Source: Adenophora triphylla var. japonica (lineage: Eukaryota > Streptophyta > Magnoliopsida > Asterales > Campanulaceae). From it: a stretch of 64,000 nucleotides of DNA. The notes under the pieces are model-generated. The model had not been told where the DNA came from and searched no databases. It saw only the letters and a list, made by a program, of their open reading frames with translations. Location: NCBI GenBank assembly GCA_022495995.1, contig JAFEMH010000075.1, forward strand, positions 186,001 through 250,000. Reading direction: 5' to 3'. Of this stretch, positions 21,740-31,486 are shown one piece after another. Numbering within the stretch: position 1 is the first letter of the stretch; every line of letters begins with the position of its first letter. The translations under genes and the position numbers were made by a program.

Positions 21740-22165
21740 TTGGATAAATGGAAGCAGGCCGAGCCAAGCCCGCGGGCCGAAATGGGCCTGCCCAGCCCGT
21801 TCGCAAAGCCCGCCTGATTCATCTTCATTTTTAGTCATACTAAGGCTTAAAGGTGATAAAAATTAAGCAATCTAACCATTAGCATATACAAACATGTGGC
21901 TCAGTGGTTAAGTGATTTGTTTAACTCACAATGGCAAGAGTTTGACTCTTCTTACCTTCCTTTACTTTTGAATATCTGAAATAAAAAAGCCCGTGGATTC
22001 GCCTACCCATTTAAAAGGGCAAACGGAACAGGCCAGTTACCATTATAACGGGCAGCCCGGAGCGAGCTTGGCCCGCGGACAAAAAGGGAACAAGCCGGGT
22101 TAGTCCGCCTAGTCTGTGGGCTTGTATTTGGCGGGTCGGATTGGCCGGGCCGATCCGTGTGTTAA
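21740..22165. repeat. Right part of the GGGCC-rich repeat
   Basis: Dense GGGCC, GCCCG and CGGGC phrases at both ends (21755-21815 and 22045-22165) facing each other as inverted repeats around an AT-rich centre. This is the usual look of a plant fold-back element built on GGCCCG. No transposase. Confidence 0.5.
21895..21965 (+). repeat. tRNA-derived SINE-like or tRNA-relic segment
   Basis: GTGGCTCAGTGGTTAAG contains a good RNA polymerase III A box, and GAGTTTGACTC ~45 bp later resembles a mutated B box (GGTTCGANTCC). It does not fold as a full tRNA by eye. Sits in the centre of the GGGCC-rich repeat. Confidence 0.4.
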
Positions 22166-22570
22166 TCTTCAGCTGAGCCACGTAGGATAAAAAAGATTGA
22201 AATGTGATAAAGCGGTTGATGTTTATAAACCGTTCTATTGTCTGACATCTTTTTTTTTTTCACAAATTGATTTATTTGTTTTTATTTTTAAATATTTCAT
22301 TGTCTTAAAATAAATGTTCAATTTTTTTAATAAAAAAAAATCAATTTTTCTTAAAAGTATCCTTAAAAAGCTTATTGAGGAAGTTTATGAGCGGGAAAAA
22401 AAGCTGTTAAAAATTTATAAAAATGAGAGTGTATAAAGTAGTAACGTGACGGACTCATAAAAAAAAGGTTTATGAGTAAGTGCTCCCTTAGTGCAAGGGA
22501 AAAAAACTTTTTACACTTACACTATGCCTACTTTGTTTAATAAGATTTTGCGATGAGTTAAAAAGAAAAA

Positions 22571-22604
<34 letters not shown>

Positions 22605-24036
22605 ACACCTAGAATCACGGACTGCGCACGTGTAGAAGAGGCCCAACCATAGTCGTCCCACGCCAAATCCCGGTTTCCCTGGTCAAGCAACAACAGTGAC
22701 AAGTGCATAATATAAAGAGAAACACTGTCTACACGCACAGTACACAACACACTTTAGGTTGGGTGGTGTGGGTGTATGTATTCCTTTATTTTTTGTCAAA
22801 AACCATATTTTAGTTATTAAATTTTAGTTTTTTTTTTTTTTAAATGATCTCTTTGAACTATTTTTTTTCTAAATATTCTCACCAAATTGTCATATTTTTT
22901 TAAATGTGCTTACCCTGTCGACAAATTCGCTAAAATATCTAACGAAATTGAACCAAGTGGTCTCACATGACTAATTTTGTTAAATACAATCTACGATATT
23001 TTACACTAATTAATTTGTAACATTTTCTATAACTATGTGCTTACAACATTTTACACTAATTAGTTTGTATTCTTTATCATATATGTCAACAACGTTAACA
23101 TATTAGTTGAAAAAACTTAATAAACATTAGTCACGTGGCTAAATTTCTTTAGATTTTTACCAAATTTGTTAAAAGAATGAACACATTTTGAAAATTATTA
23201 AAGTTTAGTGAAAACATTTTGAAAAATACTATTTGGGGTTAAAGAGAGTTTTTTAATATTCATTATTTTATGACAGAGTAGTACTTCCTCCGCTAGTGGG
23301 TCATAGTGATGTTTAGTTAATAATTGGATCATTTTGGGCAATGAGTTTTTTAATATTCATTATTTTATGACAGAGTAATACTTTATTTACTATGCTTCAA
23401 AGATTTTTTTTTAAAAATTAAATAAATTATTTGATGTATCGAACTAAAATAAATCCAATAACCATATTACCCCTTTCAACTCATCATCCAATACCCCATC
23501 ACTTTTATTTTATTTTATAATCTTTATTTTTATAATTAATAAATTATTATTATTATTATCATTATGATTTATAATTAAAAAAATACTTCACACTTAATTA
23601 ATTTTCATTAAAAAGATATTGAAAAATTAAAAAGGATAATTAAGAAATTTATATTTAAAAAAGAGGATTTTTTTTCTGTATCCAAATCAAATGAAAATAG
23701 TCTCTGTTTATAGAGATTTTTTTTATGAATTTTGGTGTAAAAAATTAATTAATTTATTATAAAATAATTTAGGTCAAAGGAATCGGATAAAAAAAAACTG
23801 AAATGCAACCAGCCAATAGTAGGACGCCACGTGTCCTAATTAAAAAAAAAGGAAATCCGCTTTCGTACATGCGTGTATTGCACGCGCCATTTTCCTCCCA
23901 ATCAAGGCCTGCCACGTGTAATTTTCGTAGCATATCTTTAATTATGCCGTGAAAGAAAATGACTAAAGTGCCCTTGAAATTTTGACAAAATTTTTGGCGA
24001 TATTATTGTTCATTGGATGACTTGTTTTAATATATA
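22166..24036. other. AT-rich spacer with local repeats, no supported gene
   Basis: A ~36-bp direct repeat (GAGTTTTTTAATATTCATTA...) occurs at 23246 and 23343, flanking a short ACTTCCTCCGC piece that looks like a MITE end. Poly-purine microsatellites lie at ~22560-22605. Two G-box motifs are listed separately. Confidence 0.4.
23828..23918 (+). promoter_or_regulatory. Paired G-box (CACGTG) motifs
   Basis: GCCACGTGTC at 23826-23835 and GCCACGTGTA at 23911-23920, 85 bp apart, in a locally less AT-rich stretch. G-boxes bind bZIP/bHLH factors in plant promoters. The sequence downstream is cut by a MITE and then the Tat LTR, so any gene once driven from here is gone. Confidence 0.3.
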
Positions 24037-24233
24037 CTCCCTCCGTCCCATAATACCTTATCCATTTTGCTATTTTGGGTGTCCCACTTTAAAGTCATAC
24101 TTTCCTAAAAAAAAATCTTTTTAATACTTCTTTATTCATGGGACCCACTTATCATACTCACAACAACTATTCACTTACTATTTTTTATCCCACTTTCTCT
24201 TTTCTACCCACTCACAACTCATATTTTAATAAC
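24037..24233 (+). mobile_element. Stowaway-type MITE truncated by the Tat-like LTR
   Basis: Left end CTCCCTCCGTCCCATAATAC after TA (24035-24036). The right terminus is missing: sequence passes straight into the LTR at 24234. The retroelement inserted into, or recombined at, this MITE. Confidence 0.75.
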
Positions 24234-24506
24234 TGATGACGCCAAGCTTTTCAGGGTCAGGAGCGGTTCAAGGATATCTGGCTAGGATATTTAGGTGGTT
24301 TGTTGGTACCTAGATCACAACACAAATAAGCACCGTTAAGGTCAAAGTTGGATGTTACTCCAACTCAGGCCCTCGGGTGTGAGAGTAAGAATACTGAGAT
24401 AATAAGGCTTTGAATACCTTTGAGTGTGTGTGTGTTTAGGGTTTAGAGTAATATGGCTTACTCAATTGTATATGAAACTTACCTTGCCCAAGGGGGTAAA
24501 GGCCTT

Positions 24507-24516
24507 CTATTTATAG
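24507..24516 (-). promoter_or_regulatory. LTR TATA box for the retroelement transcript (minus strand)
   Basis: CTATAAATAG on the minus strand, ~270 bp from the LTR 3' end, a normal spacing for a short R-U5. Confidence 0.6.
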
Positions 24517-25524
24517 GCAATGCAATGGTGCTTGTTGAGGTAAGCACGAGATCACCCTAGGGGGCACTTTGGTATTTGACCGCCTACACGTGTCCGCATC
24601 TAATTGGTCTGTCGGGGAGGGAACATCGATATCGTCAGGGGACATGGCCGAAAGGGACATGAGCCGCGTAGCCGACTTGGAGCATTAAATGGAATAGTAG
24701 GCGCTGGACCGAGCCGCATTGAATGCGTGATGGGAGCTTCGCAAGTGGCCTGTCAGAGCCAGTAAGCTTAACTTGCTCAGTAAGGCTTGACATTAACCGG
24801 GAAGCAGGCATGTGCCCGCGGTCAACATTGTGGCCGCAGTCAAAGGTGTATGACGCGAGCACGGTTGATGCGGTCATGCCTACTGCGGGCATGGGTCCCC
24901 GCGGACATACAATCTGCGGGCACGGGCCCAACGGTCATAGGTCGTGCGAGCACGAATATAGCGGTCAGGATCCTTCCGGTCTTTAACAGGATTAATGCGG
25001 GGAGGGACGCGGTCTTGACCTCAAGGGCCTATCTGTCCGCGGTCTTCCCCCCCGGCCTAGAACCGCCACGTCACTGGTTCCTTGGACCAGACCGAGCGCG
25101 GGCCCGGTCCAGTAGATCCGGGCTCATCAATGGCCCTTAGCTTCGAGTGTGATTATTTATGGTCTGAGCGAGGAGGTACTAGAAGCTCGGTAGGATTGGA
25201 TCGCCGCTTTGGCGAGCACCAGTGTTGGCGTTTTTGTTGGTTGTTGCTTGGCCCCATGGGCCAATTGGAACGTTCGGGAGGCACCAGTGAGTGACACGTG
25301 GCCCCTTGCATGGTGTGCCTCCCGGTTAACAGGTGGGCCCCTTGGCAGATGAAAAGACGGGTTAGTGGTACGTACAGGGGTACGTGTCGCTCATCTAAGG
25401 GGGGCAATAAATGCAAAATTTCTTTAATTTTCGAATTTTCAAACGTTGGAGACGGTTCAGGGTCCGAGGTTGGATTTGTGGGCTAATTAATACGGGTTAA
25501 CGGGTTAACACGTATAGGTAGGCC

Positions 25525-25533
25525 TTATAAATA
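25525..25533 (+). promoter_or_regulatory. Plus-strand TATA box for the antisense ORF, inside the LTR
   Basis: TTATAAATA about 190 bp upstream of ATG 25722 and facing the opposite way to the element's own promoter. A strong donor (TTCGTAAGTATT, ~25655) and an AG right before the ATG suggest a possible 5' UTR intron. Confidence 0.55.
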
Positions 25534-25686
25534 CCAAACCCTTAAACCTCAAACCCTTTTTACCGTTTCCAAACCTTCAAAGAGCTTTAGAGAGAGATTT
25601 CTTGCTGCGACCTTCGTGCTACCGTTTTCCGACTCCCATTTCCAAGCTTTCCTTCGTAAGTATTTTTAGGGTGTTTCTCTTCTTCA

Positions 25687-25701
25687 TCCCCTTTTGTTTT
25701 T
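25687..25701 (-). other. Polypurine tract of the Tat-like element
   Basis: Complement of TCCCCTTTTGTTTTT, directly beside the LTR end. Would prime plus-strand DNA synthesis of the minus-oriented element. Confidence 0.55.
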
Positions 25702-25721
25702 ATTTTTCTGGGTTTTGAAAG

Positions 25722-27413
25722 ATGACCACCCATGAATTTGGACCCCGCCGTCCCATAGAATTAGGAGATGGAGCCACCCCTGACATCTTTGCCGTCTGTA
25801 AACGGACTGGGGGGATTTTTAGGAAAGTAGGTTTGGGGTGGCTAAGGTTACCCCTTCATTGTTTTTTGTATTTTTGTGAGAAGTCTGACTGGGGGCCGTT
25901 CGTCCCACCCCGGTTGTGGGAGGCCAAGAGGAAATATATATTTAACCGTGACGTATTGGTGCTGGGGGATCATCGTAGGCTAAGAAACTTTGTAATGGGG
26001 GTTTTGTGCAGGTTTCCCTGCGAGAGAGATCAGGCTCTGAACGCCGTTGAACTAGTGAGGAGAGCGATTCGTGTCCCCGAACAAATAACTGACTGGGAGA
26101 AGTGTGAGCTAATGGATCCCCATCAAACCAATGCTCCGCAGGCACCGGGCACGGACCTGAATGACCCCTTAGATGTTCTGCCCCTGAGGACGGTATTTCC
26201 CAATGTGGTGCCCGCGGCCCCTGGTGCTAACCCCATTGAATTGAGTAGTAGTGAGGAGCTGGAGCCTCTGAACTTTGAGACTACTGGAGGCGGGGAGGAT
26301 GAGGATGAAGTGACCTCTGCCCGCGGTGATGCCACCGGTCTCTTTGGCTCGTCGAGCTCGGAGACCGAGGAGGATGACCGCGAGGTTGAGGATAGGAGGA
26401 CCGCGGGGACCTCCAAGAGGGCTAATGAAACGACGAACATAGTCGATGCCTTTTCTGACCCTGACTCCGAGGAGGAGGAGATAGTGGTGGCCCCTGCTCG
26501 GAATAAAGGCAAGAGGCCAGCAGCTGAGGTGAACCCTGGTCCTGGTCGTGGCCGCGGAAATAAGAAAGCCAAGGAGGTGGCTACTATTGATTGGGAGGAG
26601 GATATTTACGAAGTATACAATGTTGACCGCAATGCCTTCCGTGTCCGCACCCTTGGGCACGTTCATTTAAAAGACAAGGACAAGCTGCGGCCAGAAACAG
26701 TAGCAGATGTCCGCGAGGACAATAGGGCCTGCATTTTTTACGGTGCCCAATTTGAGAATGGCCTGAGATTGCCCCTGGACCCCTTCTTCTATTTTTTCTT
26801 GGAGTTCAACAGCTGCCTCCCCATGCACCTGACTCCTAATGCCATTAGGGCTATAGTCTCCTTCATCGCGGTCTGCAGATTCCATGGTTATGAACCTACC
26901 CTGGCCGGGCTTTATGCTTACTATCAGAACCAGATCAGCCGTAATATTTTGGGTTTGAAGGCTAGGAATTACTCTACCCGGACCTTCTCTCCTCCCTCAA
27001 ACAAATTTGACCAATGGAACCAGAGGGACATCTTGGTCATTGAGTCTAGGTTTGGCTGGCCTTTCTCCAAACCCTTGAATCCAGTCCCGATGAAGGTGGC
27101 CGCTAGTAGCTATCCAGACCCCTCCTCTGCTGATGCCATGCGCTGTGCCTTAGAGAAATATCTGGCCAATTATCTAGATAGCGGGGAGGAGCCCGTGTAT
27201 GATGTGGGCGCCATTGTTGAGGATGAGCCACTCTTGATCTACTCGGGGGTGGCTCCTCGCAGTGAGGGCGCCCCATATGCCCCCAGAGTAGAAATAGAGC
27301 CTCTGCCCCGTGACACTGATTGGAGGGTGCACGAGCACTACCAATTCGAGGCGGATTGTAGAACCTGTATGCTGGGCGCAGAATGCGATCCCCCCGAACT
27401 TATCGGTCTCTGA
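25722..27413 (+). CDS. Antisense ORF 1: putative 'transposase, gypsy type' domain protein (563 aa)
   Basis: Intact ORF, ATG 25722 to TGA 27411-27413, antisense to the host retroelement. Residues ~1-110 form a first folded part (IFRKVGLGWLRLPLHCFLYF). Residues ~130-275 are acidic and low-complexity (SSSSETEEDDREVEDR; a basic GRGRGNKKAKE patch may be a nuclear signal). Residues ~300-530 hold the conserved core (NGLRLPLDPFFYFFLEFNSC, NAIRAIVSFIAVCRFHGYEP), resembling the plant domain annotated as putative gypsy-type transposase. No DDE or other catalytic motif is evident. Its own TATA lies in the LTR. The function in Tat elements is not known; the intact frame among broken neighbours suggests recent constraint. 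Confidence 0.75.
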   Translation: MTTHEFGPRRPIELGDGATPDIFAVCKRTGGIFRKVGLGWLRLPLHCFLYFCEKSDWGPFVPPRLWEAKRKYIFNRDVLVLGDHRRLRNFVMGVLCRFPCERDQALNAVELVRRAIRVPEQITDWEKCELMDPHQTNAPQAPGTDLNDPLDVLPLRTVFPNVVPAAPGANPIELSSSEELEPLNFETTGGGEDEDEVTSARGDATGLFGSSSSETEEDDREVEDRRTAGTSKRANETTNIVDAFSDPDSEEEEIVVAPARNKGKRPAAEVNPGPGRGRGNKKAKEVATIDWEEDIYEVYNVDRNAFRVRTLGHVHLKDKDKLRPETVADVREDNRACIFYGAQFENGLRLPLDPFFYFFLEFNSCLPMHLTPNAIRAIVSFIAVCRFHGYEPTLAGLYAYYQNQISRNILGLKARNYSTRTFSPPSNKFDQWNQRDILVIESRFGWPFSKPLNPVPMKVAASSYPDPSSADAMRCALEKYLANYLDSGEEPVYDVGAIVEDEPLLIYSGVAPRSEGAPYAPRVEIEPLPRDTDWRVHEHYQFEADCRTCMLGAECDPPELIGL

Positions 27414-27519
27414 TTTTTTCATATAACTGTTGCTCATTTATTTTGCTTTTGAATTTTAGAACTGCATTCTAACCATTTCTCTTTCCCTCCAGAGTAGATC
27501 CAGAAGAATATAACTTCTG
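27414..27519 (+). other. Spacer or intron between the two antisense reading frames
   Basis: Pyrimidine-rich with acceptor-like ends TTGAATTTTAG (to ~27459) and TTTCCCTCCAG (to ~27492). The two frames may be parts of one spliced gene; no matching in-frame donor is certain. Confidence 0.4.
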
Positions 27520-28968
27520 ATGGCTCCCATGAATGCTGCTCAGCTGAAGGCCAAAAACATGAAGGCCAATAGGGAAGCTGCTGCGAGGAGGCAGGCTGAG
27601 TTGGGGGGAGTCCCAACTAAAGATAAGACTGTTCCTGTGGTTAGCAGGAAAACCGGGGAGCCTCTGACCAGCTCCAAAACTATCCCTACTACAGGGAATC
27701 TGCCTCCACCTCCCCGGGGTCCTCCTCCGACGAATGCTCTCCGAGCTACCTCTCCCGGTCGCACCATTCCTTCCGGCCACCAAGTGGATTCTCGGAAGAG
27801 GAATGAAAGAGATGGAGATTCGGGGCAAGGACACAGGAAGCTCCAGAAAATTGGGGACGCTCCTCCCCGGACCATGACTGCTCCTGCTGCGGCCTCGTCC
27901 TCTTCCCCCATTGGGGGGTCAATCTGTTCTGCGGCCTATCCGGTGGCCCCTCTGACCACCCGCGAGGAGACGCTGGCTGTCAGAAAGAAGCTCTCTGATG
28001 TGCCCCATGTCACATGGGTGGACCTCTATGCCCGGAGCTCAGCCAACGCCTCAGTGGGGATCGGGCTGGTGAACCGTCTATACTCCCCCGACTTCTATAA
28101 GAACATAGTTATCGAGGAGAATGCCTCTGCCATGGTGGGGGATATTGGCCTTGCTCTGACCGAGGTAGATAATCGTCTGTCCTCTCTGGCTTCACAATTT
28201 CACCCTTCCAATATGTCTAACTTTTGCTCTTTTTCCCCGTAGGTGAGCAATAAAGTATTGCGGCTGCGGGAAAGCTGCGATACCCTGACCGCCGAGGTGG
28301 AGAACAAGACTACCATTCTGGCTGCCAAACTCCGTGAGTTGGAGGAGGCTCAAGCGAGGATTGGGACCTTGAACTCCCTTATGGAGGACAAGGACAAGGC
28401 TTTTGCTCAGAAGGAGTCTGATCTGAAGGACTTCTCCGACCGACTGGCCGTGGTGGAGAAGGACCTTGAAAGGGTGAGGGGTCAGCGGGATGAGCTCCGC
28501 GGGCACAAGGCTGAGTGGGAGCCTAGAAATAAAGAGCTCGCGGCCAAGCTGGAGTCCGCCAAGGTTGATCTGGAGGCCTTGGAGAAAAAGGTGGACGAGC
28601 TGTCCGATCAGCTGCTCCCCTACAAAAGGATGGAGGCGGAGGGAAATCGCCATGACGATGTCCGCAAGGAAGTGGAGGAGTATAAGAACTCCGAGGAGTT
28701 CAAAACCGGCTCCTCGCGGAGAATTTGGCTCGATATGAGGTGGGGTCCTGGACACGTATTCGAACTTTGCGGCCACGGCGGGTTCTGCGTACAAGAGTTG
28801 GCCGTCGTTATTAGCTGCATTGTTGCTACGCATGAAGAATGCTTGTCCGGCATGCGTTTGTTCCTCCGTCCGAGGATGAGGTCAAAGGCTTGGAGCCGTC
28901 CGCCGCGCCTCCTTCGCTCCCGCCAGCGTGCAAGTGACTGCCCTTAGCCTCATCGCAGATCTGGATGA
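27520..28968 (+). pseudogene. Antisense ORF 2: basic N-terminus plus long coiled coil, 5' part
   Basis: Starts ATG 27520. Residues 1-130 are Lys/Pro-rich (LKAKNMKANREAAARRQAEL). Then comes a conserved-looking block (HVTWVDLYARSSANASVGIG). A 78-bp intron at 28165-28242 (GAG/GTAGAT ... CCCCGTAG) joins in phase 0 to a heptad-rich coiled coil (VEKDLERVRGQRDELRGHKA, LESAKVDLEALEKKVDEL). From ~28700 the frame shifts at least twice, near 28860 and 28927. At 28999 the gene is cut by LTR-A; its end lies at 57625-57855. Layout matches the C-terminal halves of plant gypsy-type putative transposase proteins. Confidence 0.65.
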
Positions 28969-29183
28969 GCTGAGATTTGGGGAGAACCCTATCTCTTTCT
29001 GTAAAGACCCGAAAAATTTTGAAATATTTTTTTTGTATTATTTTAATTATAATAATAATAAAATAATACTCCTTAATTGAATTGGACTTGGGTTAATTAA
29101 ATGGATCAATTTAATTAATTAAATCAAGTGGGCTAAGTTGGGCTTGGGAAGTCAAAGGGGCCCAAGGAGGTGAAAGCCTAGGA

Positions 29184-29192
29184 TATAAAAAT
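29184..29192 (+). promoter_or_regulatory. Candidate LTR-A TATA box
   Basis: TATAAAAAT, repeated at the same place in LTR-B and LTR-C. A GGGCCCAAGG phrase lies just upstream. Confidence 0.45.
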
Positions 29193-29891
29193 AAAACCTC
29201 ATTATTATTTTCTCATAATCTTTCATTTAACAAAGAGAAAGAAAAAAAAAAAATCAAAAACCCTAAACCTAGAAGGAGGGGCGGCGGCTGGTTGCTTGGA
29301 GGGGGATTTACAGCCGTTTTTGGTCTTCCTTTGGCCATTGTTCCTTCATCAAAAATCAAGGTAAGATGATAACCTACAATCTAGTTTTTGTTTCATTCAA
29401 TTCCGATTTAAATTGAATTAGTTATGATTTTTCAAAGTTTAAAATTATTTAATTCTAGGTTTAGCCATTATTGGATTTCTAATGATTAATCTTAGGGTTT
29501 ATGTAATAAATTAAAGATTTGATTATTGGGGAATTGTAGGTTATAATGATATAACCCTAACCCTAGTTCATATTGTTTTGAAATTGAATCAAACGAAATT
29601 AATATGATTAAAGGGGTTTTTATTAAAGAATATAGAAATTAAATAATTGTTTAATGTTTAAAGAAATTAAAAGAGGAACAAAACAATTTTTTTTTTGAAC
29701 AACCTGGGAAGTCGGCCGAAGTGTTCTTGGCTTGATTTGGGTGTTCTCCACTTAAGTGTTAGCATTTTAGTTAGTTTATATAAAAGCAGTTAGTTTTTAA
29801 ACGGAAAAGGGACTAAACTGCAGAGTTTTCAAAGCTGAAAGGATTTTTCAGTTAAGTTACTAACTGAACAGTTAACTTCAGGACTGAACTG

Positions 29892-30160
29892 AAAAGTTCA
29901 AAAGTTCTGAAGGACTGTTCTGTGATTTTGAAAATCTGAAGGACTGTTTTGCAATTACTGAAAAGTTGAGGGGCTGTTTAGTAATTTTTCAAAAGTTGAG
30001 GGACTGTTTTGTAATTTTCCAAAAGTTGAGGGACTGTTTTGTAATTTCCAAAAGTTGAGGGACTGTTTTGTAATTTTTCAAAAGTTGAGGGACTATTTTG
30101 TAATTTTCAAAAGTTGAGGGACTATTTTGTAAAAATTGAAAAGTTAAAGGACTTTATTGA
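29892..30160 (+). repeat. LTR minisatellite in LTR-A
   Basis: About eight ~31-bp units of AAAAGTTGAGGGACTGTTTT plus GTAATTTTC. Repeated at 37375-37640 (LTR-B) and 55280-55550 (LTR-C), and inverted at 2505-2735. Confidence 0.85.
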
Positions 30161-31474
30161 AATTAAGAAAATCTAAAGGAACCTTTAGGAATTTAAGGGA
30201 AGTCCAAAGACTTTAAAGGGAAATATATCAAAGGAAAAGAAGAAGAATAACACTTTAAGAATACTAAAAGACTTAGGTTCCAAAGTGTTAGAATTTCGAA
30301 ATAGAAAGTTTCTAAGTTAAGAAACTGCTAAATTAGGAAAGCTTCTAAAAATAGAAGGTTAGTTAACCAATTAAGGTGAGTCTAAGAATAACTCATAGGT
30401 TAACTAAGGAAAGGAAGTATAGGTGCATAAGAAGTAATAAAAGGTTACTTGTGCCTAAAATATGCTATTACGTGATTGTAGATTTCGCGTAAAGGGCGTT
30501 GCTAAGCAAGGAAGCAAAGCTAAGGTAAGGAATTACGATCCTAAGTACTCTTGTATATCAATTCGTTTGGAAACTCCATCGAGTCTTTTCAAAACGTGAA
30601 TGCTATCTCAAGTGGCCGATAGTAATTTTTAAAATACTCGATGAAATGTATCGTCATTGAAAATTCCTTATTCTATGATATGTTCTTGTTCATGGAATAT
30701 CTGCAAATATTGAAATTGCTATGTGTGTTCTTGTACCTCTGAATGCACTGTATATAATAACTAGTATGCATTACTATTTACTAGTTATGAAATTATGCTT
30801 AATGAGAAAAGCATGTATTATGAAAAATCGACATCAATGTAGGTGATCGATATGGGAATACTCAATGTAGGGTATAACCCATGTAATAACTAGTATGCAT
30901 TATAATTTACTAGTTATGAAACTATGCTTAATGAGAAAAGCATGTATTATGAAAACACGACATCAATGTAGGTGTTCGTTGTTTTGGGAATTACTCAACG
31001 TAGGGTATGACCCATGGAATTGACTGAAGTCCGAAAGCATAACAAAGTTGTAGTTGCCACACTTTCTTTGCTATGAAATATACACATAATTGTTGTTTAT
31101 AACCTATCCTTGAATATAATTTTTGGATGCGTTCTTTCTAGTCGTCTCCTCATTGTATCGATGAGACCACGTATGAACTTACTGGGCATTGTTCGCTCAT
31201 TCCTTCATTTTCTTTTTCCCTCAGGATCGGAATAGAAAGGAGGAGAACCGTCATCAGAAAGAGGCGGAGAAATTAAGTAGAATAAATGAATTATTTAATG
31301 ATTCCGAATTTCAGAACTTTTATTAGTACTAGTTACTGTACTTAGCCGTTACATCTGATCTTTCCGCACTTATGTAATGGTTTGACTTAAGTTACCGTTG
31401 TGGACCCGTATTTTTGGGTATTTATTTATGTTTATGGAATTATGGAAATTATGGAAATTCGGGGTTGTTACAGT

Positions 31475-31486
31475 TGGTATCAGAGC
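31475..31486 (+). other. PBS of internal region 1
   Basis: TGGTATCAGAGC, complementary to the 3' end of initiator Met tRNA, two bases after LTR-A. Confidence 0.8.

Larger units (their letters stand above)
24234..25686 (-). repeat. 3' LTR of the Tat-like element
   Basis: Left boundary where the MITE stops (TGATGACGCC at 24234). The right boundary CTTCA at 25686 is followed by a pyrimidine tract whose complement is AAAAACAAAAGGGGA, a good polypurine tract. Shares structure and a conserved phrase with the LTR at 12507-14160. No second LTR in the window to confirm the ends. Confidence 0.65.
29000..31472 (+). repeat. LTR-A of the Tekay-like array (2473 bp)
   Basis: TGTAAAGACCCG ... GTTGTTACA. 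TATA-like TATAAAAAT at 29184. Contains a ~31-bp minisatellite (29892-30160) and a ~125-bp internal tandem duplication around AATAACTAGTATGCATTA (30757 and 30881). Confidence 0.9.

Noticed and set aside
26123..26666. Minus-strand ORFs of 149 and 165 codons opposite antisense ORF 1
   Set aside because: Low-complexity Ser-rich shadow of the acidic stretch of the real ORF; no own motifs.
29552..29570. Telomere-like AACCCTAACCCTAG in the Tekay LTRs (also 37033, 54953 and inverted near 3110)
   Set aside because: Only two units and present in every LTR copy; part of the LTR, not an interstitial telomere.
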